From assembly GCA_019310195.1 (NCBI GenBank), contig JAFDET010000022.1, forward strand, positions 1 to 18,319: DNA of 18,319 nt, in the 5' to 3' direction. Of the stretch, positions 7,028-14,091 are shown piece by piece. Source of the DNA: Deltaproteobacteria bacterium (lineage in GTDB: Bacteria; Myxococcota_A; UBA9160; JAFDET01). How positions within the stretch are numbered: the stretch's first letter is position 1; each line of letters starts with the position of its first letter. Below the pieces are notes generated by a model. It ran no database searches. It had not been told where the DNA came from and saw only the letters and a list, made by a program, of their open reading frames with translations. Position numbers and translations under genes: made by a program.

Positions 7028-8230
7028 ATGGGCAGCCAAGGGCCGCTCGCCGCCTTCTGGTTCCTGTACCTGGGCGGGCTGGGGATCTTCTTCCCCTTCT
7101 TCTCCCTCTACCTGCGCGAGAACGCGGGGCTCAGCGGCACCCAGGTGGGGCTCGTCATCGCGATGATCCCGGCGGTGGGCATCGTGGCCCAGCCGCTCTG
7201 GGGCCACCTGGCCGACCGCCGCGGAGCCCGCGCGCGGGTACTGGTCCTGCTGGCCGTGGGCGCGGCGGCGGGCCACGGCGTCCTCTACCGGGCCCAGGGC
7301 TTCCCGGCCCTGCTGCTGAGCACCGTGTTCCTGGCCAGCTTCGCTACGGCGGTGATTCCCCAGACCGTGGCGGTGAGCCTGGCCGCTCTGCGCGACCCCA
7401 GCGCCCGCGCCTTCGGGCGCGTGCGCGTCTGGGGCACCGTCGGGTTCCTGATCCTGGTGGTGGGCTTTCCGCGGCTCCTGGACTGGCTGCAGACCACACG
7501 GGGCTGGTCCGCCGCGCCGGGAGTGAGCGAGCCCGGCCTCGGTCTGCTCTTCCCGCTGACGGCATTGCTCTGCCTGGCGGCCGCGGCCGTGGGGCTGAGG
7601 ATCCCCCGCGGCGGCGAGGAAGCGCTGCGCTCCCAGCGGGGCGACTGGCACGCGCTGCTCCGCCACCGGCCGGTCGTCGTCCTGCTGGGCCTCACCGTGC
7701 TGGCCTACCTGGCGCTGCAGGGGCCCATGGGGCTCTTCCCACTGCTGATCCGCTCGCAGGGCGGCAGCATGGAGACGGTCGGAAACCTGTGGGTCCTCAT
7801 GCTCGCCCTGGAGATCCCGCTGGTGCTCTACACGGGCGCCTCCTTGAAGCGTCTGGGGCCACGCGGGCTGCTCTTCATCGGCATCGCGGCCGGCGGCGTG
7901 CGTTGGACGGTGTGCGGCTTCGCCGACAGCAACGCCGCCATCTACGCGGTGCAGCCCCTCCACGGCGTCACCGTGGCGGGCCTGGTCATCGGCGCTCCCC
8001 TCTACCTGGAAGCGGCCGTTCCCGAACGCCTCCGCTCCACAGCCCAGGGCCTGCTGGCCATGGTCGGCGTGGGCCTGGGCGGAATCGCCAGCAACGTGAC
8101 GGCGGGCTGGCTGCTGGAACACGTGGGACCCCGGGCGCCCTACATCGCCGGAGGTCTGACGGGATTCGCGTGCGCAGCGCTCCTTCCGCTGGTCCTGCCG
8201 CGAGCCGAGCGACCGAAGGCCGCTGTCTGA
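7028..8230 (+). CDS. MFS transporter (MFS_1-like, LacY/HcaT-type group)
   Basis: This 400-residue protein has about 12 hydrophobic spans and is a major facilitator superfamily permease in the inner membrane. The start FWFLYLGGLGIFFPFFSLYLRE and then GLSGTQVGLVIAMIPAVGIVAQPLWGHLADRRGARARVL (about residues 9-75) carry the A-motif-like G-x-LADR-x-G loop between helices 2 and 3. This style is typical of the MFS_1-like group that includes phenylpropionate- and nucleoside-type symporters. The second half has a matching FPLLIRSQGGSMETVGNLWVLML stretch. The start ATG 7028 is 4 bases after the peroxidase stop and is last in the plus-strand run. Substrate is unknown. Its TGA abuts the TCA (reverse-strand stop) of the next gene, forming TGATCA with no room for a separate terminator. 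Confidence 0.9.
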   Translation: MGSQGPLAAFWFLYLGGLGIFFPFFSLYLRENAGLSGTQVGLVIAMIPAVGIVAQPLWGHLADRRGARARVLVLLAVGAAAGHGVLYRAQGFPALLLSTVFLASFATAVIPQTVAVSLAALRDPSARAFGRVRVWGTVGFLILVVGFPRLLDWLQTTRGWSAAPGVSEPGLGLLFPLTALLCLAAAAVGLRIPRGGEEALRSQRGDWHALLRHRPVVVLLGLTVLAYLALQGPMGLFPLLIRSQGGSMETVGNLWVLMLALEIPLVLYTGASLKRLGPRGLLFIGIAAGGVRWTVCGFADSNAAIYAVQPLHGVTVAGLVIGAPLYLEAAVPERLRSTAQGLLAMVGVGLGGIASNVTAGWLLEHVGPRAPYIAGGLTGFACAALLPLVLPRAERPKAAV

Positions 8231-8638
8231 TCAGGCCGCCAGGGGCGCGCGCCGCAGCCGACCCAGCCCCAGCGCCTGGAGCAGCGCGAAGTCGGCCACG
8301 CACAGCGCGATCACGATGACGGCCACCCGGCCGGCCAGGGTCAGACCGAGCGGGTCGAAGGCAACCAGCGCCACGCTGCCCAGCACCCAGGCGATGTCGG
8401 CGCCTACGGCGAGCCGGGCCTCGGGCTCGTGGATGGGAGTGCGCGCGGCGTTCCGGAACAGCAGCCACGCGAAGGGCAGCAGCCCCAGGCCCACGACGGC
8501 CAGGCCCAGCGGCGGAATCCCGAGCCAGGGTCCCAGGAGCGGAGCGGCAACGGCGAGCACCAGGCCCGAGACGGTCGAGAAGGCGGCGTTGGCCCGCAGG
8601 GCGAGGCGCAACAGGCGCGAGGGATCGTGGGGTTGCAT
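8231..8638 (-). CDS. Small four-span membrane protein
   Basis: The 135-residue product has about four hydrophobic segments: around residues 15-38 (NAAFSTVSGLVLAVAAPLLG), 42-62, 78-95 and 101-122. It resembles small uncharacterised integral membrane proteins often found beside transcription regulators, but I cannot name a family. The start ATG 8638 has a strong GGAGG (8648-8644 on the minus strand) 5 bases upstream. It is divergent from the HxlR-type regulator and shares its 76-base control region, so the regulator probably controls it. It is convergent with the MFS gene, the two stop codons touching. Confidence 0.75.
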   Translation of the reverse strand: MQPHDPSRLLRLALRANAAFSTVSGLVLAVAAPLLGPWLGIPPLGLAVVGLGLLPFAWLLFRNAARTPIHEPEARLAVGADIAWVLGSVALVAFDPLGLTLAGRVAVIVIALCVADFALLQALGLGRLRRAPLAA

Positions 8639-8714
8639 GGGTCCTCCGGTCTTGCGATTTTGTAATCGTATACTATATAAAACTTAAGTTCTCAACCGAA
8701 CCGGGAGCTCCGCG
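8639..8714. promoter_or_regulatory. Divergent promoter/operator region for the HxlR regulator and the small membrane protein
   Basis: This is the most AT-rich stretch of the window. Plus strand: a possible -35 TTGCGA (8652-8657) is followed after 16 or 18 bases by TATATA (8674-8679) or TATAAA (8676-8681). Minus strand: a possible -35 TTGAGA (8695-8690) is followed after 17 bases by TATACG (8672-8667). The two promoters overlap. Two inverted repeats lie inside: CGATT-TTGT-AATCG (8655-8668) and the perfect 10-base palindrome AACTTAAGTT (8681-8690). The latter falls between the minus-strand -35 and -10, where a bound dimer would block both promoters. HxlR-family regulators commonly control a divergent neighbour. 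Ribosome-binding sites are GGAGG for the minus gene and GGAG (8703-8706) for the plus gene. Confidence 0.6.
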
Positions 8715-9365
8715 ATGGGCCGTCGCAGCTATCGCCAGACCTGCTATGCCGCCCAGGCCTTGGACCGGGTGGGGGAGCGCTGGACCCTGCTGGTGGTGCG
8801 CGAGCTGCTGACCGGCCCGCGCCGCTTCAAGGACCTGCAGGACGCCCTGCCGGGCATGGGGCCCAACCTGCTGTCCGCGCGCCTGCAGCAGCTCGAGAGC
8901 GATGGGTTGGTGGAGCGGACCCAGCTCCCGCCGCCGGCGGGCGCCGCGGCCTGGGCCCTGACCGAGTTCGGCCATGAGCTGGAGCCGGTGCTGCTGGGAC
9001 TGGTGCGGTTCGGGCGCAGCCTGGGCCTGCGTCGCCGCCGCAGCCACCACAGCCGGGCCGGCTGGGACGTGCTGGCGGCACGAGCCCTGTTCGAGCCCGA
9101 CACCGCCCGCGGCGCGGACTGCCTCTACGAGCTCCGCGTCGGCGACGAGGTCTTCTGCTTCCAGGTCGAGGAGGGCGAGCTCACCACCTGGACGGGGCCG
9201 GGCCGGCAGCCGGACGCGGTGCTGACCACCGATCCGGAGACCTGGCAGCAGCTCACCCACGGAGAGCGGAGCTTCGACTCCGCCCTGGAAGACGATCGCC
9301 TCAAGCTCAGCGGCAACCGCCGCGCCGCCCGCCGCCTCGGAACCCTCTTCCGCCAACGGAACTGA
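8715..9365 (+). CDS. HxlR-family winged-helix regulator fused to an SCP2-like domain
   Basis: This is a 216-residue DNA-binding protein. Residues about 8-100 form an HxlR/MarR-like winged helix: C10 in the RQTCYAAQALDRVGERW signature, LLVVRELLTGPRRFKDLQDAL, the recognition helix region GMGPNLLSARLQQLESDGLVER, and the wing AAWALTEFG. HxlR proteins often use a single N-terminal Cys as a redox or electrophile sensor, and C10 is in that position. A polybasic linker (RRRRSHH) leads to residues about 115-212, which look like an SCP2 sterol-carrier-type domain (YELRVGDEVFCFQVEEGEL, PDAVLTTDPETWQQLTHGE, LKLSGNRRAARRLGTLF). That domain may bind a lipid-like effector. The HxlR-SCP2 arrangement is known in other bacteria. 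The start ATG 8715 has GGAG 8 bases upstream. It is probably autoregulated through the shared promoter region. Confidence 0.88.
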   Translation: MGRRSYRQTCYAAQALDRVGERWTLLVVRELLTGPRRFKDLQDALPGMGPNLLSARLQQLESDGLVERTQLPPPAGAAAWALTEFGHELEPVLLGLVRFGRSLGLRRRRSHHSRAGWDVLAARALFEPDTARGADCLYELRVGDEVFCFQVEEGELTTWTGPGRQPDAVLTTDPETWQQLTHGERSFDSALEDDRLKLSGNRRAARRLGTLFRQRN

Positions 9366-9419
9366 CGGGACAGTCCCCTCAGTTCCTCAGGGGTCTGGAA
9401 ACTTCCGGGACTGTCCCGT
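9365..9419. repeat. REP/BIME-like compound palindrome (also possible bidirectional terminator)
   Basis: The arms ACGGGACAGTCCC (9365-9377) and GGGACTGTCCCGT (9407-9419) form a perfect 13-base inverted repeat. Inside it, CCCCT (9375-9379) pairs with AGGGG (9389-9393), and GGAA (9397-9400) pairs with TTCC (9403-9406), giving a branched fold. GGGACTGTCCC-type palindromes are typical of dispersed REP elements that are moved by RAYT (IS200-like) transposases. It lies between the convergent HxlR and PNPOx-like genes, where such elements usually sit, and starts at the last base of the HxlR stop codon. It may also stop transcription, although there is no T-tract. Confidence 0.65.
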
Positions 9420-9426
9420 TGGTTGA

Positions 9427-9813
9427 CTAGGAGAGGGTCAGGGCGAGGACGGCTCGGCGAGTGCGGCGGCCGCTGAGGCCTGAGAGGAAGTCGGTCAGGC
9501 GCATCTGCCAGCCGTACTTGTCGCGCAGCGCGTCGTAGGCGGCCTCGATCTCGGCGGAATCATCGACGATGCGCCCCGTTCCTTCGAGCCAATCGCCCGT
9601 CACGCGGCCGCGCACGGTGCACGGCGCCACGCGGATGTGCGAGCCGTTGCGCAGGCGCTTCACCTTGCCCGCGTCCCCCGCGCTGAACACCCAGAGGCGG
9701 CCGTCGCGCAGGGCGAACCAGACCGGGGTCTGCACGGCACGACCACTGCGACGGAACGTCGCCAGGCTGATGTACGCCTCGAGATCGAGCGTCTCCAGCG
9801 CGACTGCGTCCAT
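9427..9813 (-). CDS. PNPOx-like (PPOX class) FMN/F420-binding protein
   Basis: The 128-residue protein has the split-barrel fold of the pyridoxamine 5'-phosphate oxidase-like group. Supporting stretches are YISLATFRRSGRAVQTPVWFALRDGRLWVFS (residues about 14-45), KVKRLRNGSHIRVAPCTVRGRV, WLEGTGRIVDD and AAYDALRDKYGWQMRL. These resemble the actinobacterial Rv2061-type F420-dependent family, in which residues around the first two strands bind the cofactor phosphate. FMN, F420 or haem binding cannot be decided from sequence; this fold also includes haem-degrading HugZ. It is last in the minus-strand run and starts (ATG 9813) 9 bases after the stop of the PDC-like gene, without a strong Shine-Dalgarno. 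Confidence 0.8.
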   Translation of the reverse strand: MDAVALETLDLEAYISLATFRRSGRAVQTPVWFALRDGRLWVFSAGDAGKVKRLRNGSHIRVAPCTVRGRVTGDWLEGTGRIVDDSAEIEAAYDALRDKYGWQMRLTDFLSGLSGRRTRRAVLALTLS

Positions 9814-9822
9814 CCGCCCGGC

Positions 9823-10440
9823 CTACTCGTGCCGCTTGTCGGGTGCGATGCCGGGACCCTTGGAAAGACGCACCGCCATGCACAGCACGCCGATCGCGCT
9901 GGAGCCCTCCTCGAAGATCGGCGTGCAGACGTCCGACACGTAGGCCTGGGTGCTGTGGTCGAAGTGGATGGGCCCGATGTAGAGCTCGCCGGACTGGAAG
10001 GGCGAACGAAACTTGTCCTCATCGCCCTGGTAGTAGTCCGAGGGAGCGGGATAGGCGGCGACCAGCGCGCCGCGCTTGTCCATGAGCAGGCCCTCGGTGT
10101 AGGTCTTGTTTCCCCGCTCGACGAAGCCGCGCAGGATGCGGCCGGCCTCGTTGGTCTGGAGCTGCTTCTTGAACGGCGTGACCTCGATGCTGGCCTGCCA
10201 CTCCCCGTCGCGCTTCTGGATCTCGGCGTCCGACAGCTTGAAGCCGTTCTGCGCCGCCACAGCCTCGATGATCTGGGACTTGGTCCCGACGTTCTCGATA
10301 CCCGGAGAGCGCAGTCGGATCAGCGCCAGCAGCAGGTCCGTCGCCTCCTGGGCCTGCTGGGCGCGGGCGGCGCCGGCCGGAGACAGCGTGGCGAGCAGCG
10401 TGGCGACGGCGACGCATCGCGCGAGTTGCGAGCAGCGCAT
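9823..10440 (-). CDS. Exported PDC/Cache-like sensor-domain protein
   Basis: This 205-residue protein carries a Sec signal peptide (residues 1-27, ending near GAARA) and so is periplasmic. Residues about 90-195 look like a PDC/Cache ligand-binding fold: FVERGNKTYTEGLLMDKRGALVAAYPAPSDYYQGDED, then SGELYIGPIHFDHSTQAYVSDVCTPIFEEG, then AIGVLCMAVRL. The MDKRGALVA turn and the DYYQGDE pocket are characteristic of single PDC modules in receptors. Unlike receptors, it has no transmembrane anchor or signalling domain, so it may be a binding protein that hands a ligand to a partner. The N-terminal part (30-85) is helical and unassigned. The start ATG 10440 lies 3 bases after the stop of the upstream small gene, with GGAGGAGGG about 10 bases upstream. 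Confidence 0.7.
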   Translation of the reverse strand: MRCSQLARCVAVATLLATLSPAGAARAQQAQEATDLLLALIRLRSPGIENVGTKSQIIEAVAAQNGFKLSDAEIQKRDGEWQASIEVTPFKKQLQTNEAGRILRGFVERGNKTYTEGLLMDKRGALVAAYPAPSDYYQGDEDKFRSPFQSGELYIGPIHFDHSTQAYVSDVCTPIFEEGSSAIGVLCMAVRLSKGPGIAPDKRHE

Positions 10441-10443
10441 CCT

Positions 10444-10623
10444 TTACGAACCCTCCTCCCGGACAAACGTCACGAAGGCCATCGAGGGGCGCTTCGAGGA
10501 ATCCCGCATGGCGAACTGGATACCGTCGAGCTTCCAGCCCTGCGAGGTCCACTCGTTGAGCGTCTTCTCGATCTCCTCGTCGGTGACCGTGCCCAGCTCG
10601 ACCACCTTGTACACAGTGCGCAC
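10444..10623 (-). CDS. Small DUF4177-like protein
   Basis: The product is 59 residues, beginning VRTVYKVVELGTVTDEEIEKTLNEW (initiator read as Met) and containing SQGWKLDGIQFAMRDSSKRPSMAFVTFVRE. The pattern K-V-V-E ... LNEWTSQGWKLDGI ... FVTFVRE fits DUF4177, a small alpha/beta family of unknown role. The start is GTG 10623, supported by a strong GGAGGGG at 10635-10629, 5 bases upstream; a longer frame upstream runs antisense-like through hemB and is rejected. It lies 23 bases after the hemB stop and 3 bases before the PDC-like gene, so it is probably co-transcribed with the hem genes. Confidence 0.75.
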   Translation of the reverse strand: MRTVYKVVELGTVTDEEIEKTLNEWTSQGWKLDGIQFAMRDSSKRPSMAFVTFVREEGS

Positions 10624-10646
10624 GGTTGCCCCTCCGCTCGCGCCCG

Positions 10647-11615
10647 CTACAGCGTCGGCGCGATCTCCTTGGCCGCGTAGGTCAGGATCCAATCTGCGCC
10701 GGCCCGCTTGATGGCGAGCAGTGCCTCGGCCATGGCGCGTTCTCCGTCCAGCCAGCCGCGCTCGGCGGCAGCCTTGAGCATCGCGTACTCGCCGGAGACG
10801 TGATACGCCGCCAACGGCAGGTCGAACTCGCGCCGCGCGGCGGCCAGGACATCCAAGTAGGGGAGCGCCGGCTTCACCATCAGCGCGTCGGCGCCCTCGG
10901 CCAGGTCCAGGCGCATCTCGCGCAGAGCCTCGCGCGCGTTGGGGGGGTCCATCTGGTATGCGCGGCGATCGCCGAACGCAGGCGTGCTCTCGGCGGCGTC
11001 GCGGAAGGGCCCGTAGAAGGCGCTGGCGAACTTCGCCGCGTAGGAGAGGATCGCAACGTCCCGGTGCCCGTCGGCGTCCAGGGCCGCGCGGATCGCCGCG
11101 ACGCGGCCGTCCATCATGTCCGACGGCGCCACCACGTCGGCCCCGGCGCGGGCGTGGGACACCGCCGTGGCAGCCAGCCGCTCGACGCTGGGGTCGTTCT
11201 CCACCTGCTCGCCGTCCAGAACCCCGCAATGGCCGTGGTCCGTGTACTCGCACAGGCACACGTCGGTGATGACGCACAAACCGGGCTCCGCGCGCTTGGC
11301 GGCTTCGACGGCGCGCTGGACGATCCCGTCGGCGGCGTCGGCCCCGGAGCCCCGGGCATCCTTGTCGGTCGGGATGCCGAAGAGGATCACGCCCGGGATC
11401 CCCAGGTCGTGCACCTCCTTGAGCTCGTTCACGAGCGTGTCCACGGAGTGGCGATGAACGCCCGGCATGGACGCCACGGGCTCGCGGACGCCGCTTCCCT
11501 CCACCACGAAGAGCGGCAGGATCAGGTCGTCCCGGCGCAGGACCGTCTCGCGGCACATGCGGCGCAGCGCCTCGGTGCGGCGCAAGCGCCGCATGCGAAC
11601 GTCGGGAAAGCTCAT
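10647..11615 (-). CDS. hemB: Delta-aminolevulinic acid dehydratase (porphobilinogen synthase)
   Basis: HemB (322 residues) condenses two 5-aminolevulinate molecules into porphobilinogen, the second step on the way to haem, siroheme and cobalamin. The zinc-type cysteine site is intact: C120, C122 and C130 in DVCLCEYTDHGHCG. The two active lysines are K195 in SYAAKFASAFYGPFRDA and K248 in LMVKPALPYLD, the Schiff-base Lys. RAYQMDPPNAREA and YHVSGEYAML are also family blocks. The start ATG 11615 overlaps the cobA-hemD TGA as ATGA, with AGGGAG about 7 bases before it. Length is normal. It is the last recognised tetrapyrrole gene in the operon; three unrelated small genes follow. Confidence 0.98.
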   Translation of the reverse strand: MSFPDVRMRRLRRTEALRRMCRETVLRRDDLILPLFVVEGSGVREPVASMPGVHRHSVDTLVNELKEVHDLGIPGVILFGIPTDKDARGSGADAADGIVQRAVEAAKRAEPGLCVITDVCLCEYTDHGHCGVLDGEQVENDPSVERLAATAVSHARAGADVVAPSDMMDGRVAAIRAALDADGHRDVAILSYAAKFASAFYGPFRDAAESTPAFGDRRAYQMDPPNAREALREMRLDLAEGADALMVKPALPYLDVLAAARREFDLPLAAYHVSGEYAMLKAAAERGWLDGERAMAEALLAIKRAGADWILTYAAKEIAPTL

Positions 11616-13174
11616 GCGGGTTCTCCCTGTTCCTCTTCTGCGGCGCCAGGCCGCGCTGCCTCGTGAGCGACCAGGGCCTCCACCAGCTCCTCGACCCCGG
11701 CCTCCTCGGGAACCACGTCCGGCTCCAGTCCCGCCTCCCGCAGCGCCGCTGCCGTGGTGGGTCCCACGGCGACCAGTACGCAGCGCGAGAGGGCCTGCTG
11801 CGACTCTGCGTCGAGGAGCCCAAGGCAGTTTCGCACGGCGCTGGGGCTGGTGAAAGTCACTGCGTCGAGCCCGCGCGCCAGGCGTCGGCGCAGGGCCTCG
11901 GCCTGCGGCGCGTCGGGCTCCGGCGGAAGCGTGCGGTAGGCCACCGGCGCATCCACCTGCGCCCCCGCACCGCGCAGGCCGTCGGGAAGCAGCGCCCGGC
12001 CGATCTGCGATTGGGGCAGGAGGAAGCGCTTGCCCGCCGGATCGATCCAACGGCTGAGCTCGTCCAGCAGGCCCTGTGCGTCGCGCCGGCCCTCCGGCGT
12101 GCGATCCACGCGCAGGCCCGCGGCGCGTGCAGCCGCCGCCGACGCCGGGCCGATGCACAGCACCATCCCGCGCAGGGCATCGAGGGAAACCCCGCGCACA
12201 CGGGCGCGCTCGGCCAGGAAGCGGGCGGCATTGGCGCTGGCGAGCACCAGGGCGTCGTAGTCGCCCAGCCGCTCGAGGCAGGCATCCAACGCAGCGGGGT
12301 CCTCGGCCGGCTCGAAGCGCAGCATGGGCAGGTGGACCGCCTCGGCGCCGGCGCGCTCCAGTGCGGCGACCAGCACTGCGCCCTGCTCGTCGCCGCGCGT
12401 GACCAGCACCTTCCGCGAGGCCAGGGGCAGCTCCGCGGGCGCTGCGAGCTGATGACGCAGCCGGACCACGTCGCCCACCACCAGCGTGGCCGGCGTGCCC
12501 ACGCCGGCCTCGCGCACCCGCTGTGCCAGCTTGCCCAGCGGCGCCTCCACCGTGCGCTGGCGGGGCGTGCCGGCCCACATGATGGCCGCAGCTGGCGTAT
12601 CGGGCGGCCGCACGCGTCCGATCTCGTCCAGGATCGTCTCCAGATTGCGCATGCCCATCAACACGACCAGGGTATCCGCCGCCTCGGCCAACGCATCCCA
12701 ACGCAGTTCGCGGGACGCGCGCGTCGGGTCCTTGTGCCCCGTCACCACCGCAAAGGACGCCGCGTAACGCCGATCCGTGACGGGAATCCCGGCGAGGGCG
12801 GGCGCGGCCAGCGCAGCAGACACCCCGGGCACCACCTCGCAGGGAATCCCCGCGTCGGCACAGGCGCCCGCCTCCTCCGCCCCACGTCCGAACACGAACG
12901 GGTCGCCGCCCTTCAGGCGCACCACGGTCTTGCCCTCGCGCGCCAGCTTCACCAGCAGTGCGTTGATGTTCTCCTGGTCGAGGGTCGGAGGGTCGTGGCC
13001 GCGCTTGCCCACGTCGATGCGCAGCGCGGCGGGCGGAGCCAGATCCAGGAGCTCGTGGGCCGCCAGCTCGTCGTAGAGCACCGCGTCCGCGCCGCGCAGG
13101 GCCTCGGCGCCGCGCAGGGTCAAGAGATCCGCCGCGCCGGGACCGGCCCCCACCAGGATGACGCGGCCGCTCAC
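11612..13174 (-). CDS. cobA-hemD: Bifunctional uroporphyrinogen-III C-methyltransferase / uroporphyrinogen-III synthase
   Basis: This is a 520-residue fusion. Residues about 3-245 are the SAM-dependent uroporphyrinogen-III methyltransferase: VGAGPGAADLLTLRGAEAL, VGKRGH, RLKGGDPFVFGRGAEEA, VPGVSAALAAPALAGIPVTDR, GHKDP and VVLMGMRNL. This activity gives precorrin-2 for siroheme or cobalamin. Residues about 255-505 are HemD, which closes and inverts ring D of hydroxymethylbilane: KVLVTRGDEQG, VHLPMLRFEP, ALVLASANAARFL, VAYRTLPPEPD, VTFTSPSAVRN and VAVGPTTAAALREAG. There is no CysG dehydrogenase/ferrochelatase domain. The tail is acidic and poorly conserved. The start GTG 13174 overlaps the hemC TGA (GTGA). 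This fusion is known from Geobacter-type and some Gram-positive hem operons. Confidence 0.96.
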   Translation of the reverse strand: MSGRVILVGAGPGAADLLTLRGAEALRGADAVLYDELAAHELLDLAPPAALRIDVGKRGHDPPTLDQENINALLVKLAREGKTVVRLKGGDPFVFGRGAEEAGACADAGIPCEVVPGVSAALAAPALAGIPVTDRRYAASFAVVTGHKDPTRASRELRWDALAEAADTLVVLMGMRNLETILDEIGRVRPPDTPAAAIMWAGTPRQRTVEAPLGKLAQRVREAGVGTPATLVVGDVVRLRHQLAAPAELPLASRKVLVTRGDEQGAVLVAALERAGAEAVHLPMLRFEPAEDPAALDACLERLGDYDALVLASANAARFLAERARVRGVSLDALRGMVLCIGPASAAAARAAGLRVDRTPEGRRDAQGLLDELSRWIDPAGKRFLLPQSQIGRALLPDGLRGAGAQVDAPVAYRTLPPEPDAPQAEALRRRLARGLDAVTFTSPSAVRNCLGLLDAESQQALSRCVLVAVGPTTAAALREAGLEPDVVPEEAGVEELVEALVAHEAARPGAAEEEQGEPA

Positions 13175-14091
13175 CCCGCGGCCTCGCGCAGGCGGCGCAG
13201 GATCTCCTCACCGCCCGCGGCCAGCGCCTGCCGGGCCGCAGCATCGCCTGCGGCGGCGGCGTCGGCGCCCCGCGCCGCACCCCGCGCCAGCACGCTTCCG
13301 TCCAGCGCAGCCACCAGGCCACGGATGCGCACGCCCTCGCCGGGGTCCACCTCGGCCAGGGCCGCCACCGGCACCTTGCAGTCGCCTTCCACGACGGCCA
13401 GGAAGGACCGCTCGGCCTCTGCGGCGACACGCGCGGCGTCGTCGTCCAGCGCCCGCAGGTCATCGGCGAGCGAGCCCTCTTCCCGGGTCTCCACGGCAAG
13501 GATTCCCTGGGTGGGCGCCGGCAAGAGCAGCTCCGGCGCAATCCGCTCCGCGATGCGATCCGCCAGGCCCAGCCGGTCCAGCCCGGCGCACGCCAGCACG
13601 ATCGCGTGCAGGTCGTTCTCATCCAGCTTGCGCAGACGCGTGAGCACGTTCCCGCGCAGCGGGACGATCTCCAGGTCCGGGCGCGCCGCCAGAAGCTGTG
13701 CGGTGCGGCGAACGCTGCCCGTGCCGACGCGAGCGCCCCGGGGCAGATCGAGAAGCCGGACCCCCGGCGCGGCAGCGACCAGGGCGTCGCGCGGATCGGC
13801 GCGCTCCGGGAAAGCCGCCAGTCGCAACCCCGGCGCCAGCTCCGCCGGAAGGTCCTTGGCGCTGTGCACGGCCACGTCGGCGCGCCCATCGAGAAGCGCT
13901 TCCTCGATCTCCTTCACGAACAGGCCCTTGCCTCCAACGTCGGCCAGACGCGCTTCCTTCAAACGGTCGCCGGTGGTCTGCAAGGGGACGAGATCCACCT
14001 CGACACCCAGGGCCTTTCGGATGGCGCCGGCCACGCGACGCGCCTGCACCAGCGCCAGGTCGCTGCGACGGGTAGCGATGCGAAGCTTCAT
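13171..14091 (-). CDS. hemC: Hydroxymethylbilane synthase (porphobilinogen deaminase)
   Basis: HemC (306 residues) polymerises four porphobilinogen units into hydroxymethylbilane. It has the N-terminal LRIATRRSDLALVQA block, TTGDR, GGKGLFVKEIEEALLDGRADVAVHSAKDLP (active-site Asp at 80), GTGSVRR for substrate carboxylates, and LRGNVLTRLRKLD. The dipyrromethane cofactor attaches to C238 in VEGDCKVPVAA. HSAKDLP differs slightly from the commoner HSMKDVP and EGDC from EGGC; both are accepted variants. The start ATG 14091 overlaps the hemA TGA by 4 bases (ATGA). Its own TGA overlaps the GTG of cobA-hemD. Confidence 0.97.
   Translation of the reverse strand: MKLRIATRRSDLALVQARRVAGAIRKALGVEVDLVPLQTTGDRLKEARLADVGGKGLFVKEIEEALLDGRADVAVHSAKDLPAELAPGLRLAAFPERADPRDALVAAAPGVRLLDLPRGARVGTGSVRRTAQLLAARPDLEIVPLRGNVLTRLRKLDENDLHAIVLACAGLDRLGLADRIAERIAPELLLPAPTQGILAVETREEGSLADDLRALDDDAARVAAEAERSFLAVVEGDCKVPVAALAEVDPGEGVRIRGLVAALDGSVLARGAARGADAAAAGDAAARQALAAGGEEILRRLREAAG

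Noticed and set aside
9427..9813. Protoporphyrinogen oxidase (PPOX) of haem synthesis
   Set aside because: The shared acronym is misleading. The protein is a 128-residue split-barrel PNPOx-like protein, not an HemG/HemY/HemJ-type enzyme.
11616..13889. Upstream extension of hemB into a 1080-residue protein
   Set aside because: The extra sequence is an alternative frame of cobA-hemD and hemC. HemB of 322 residues is full length, and ATG 11615 overlaps the cobA-hemD stop.
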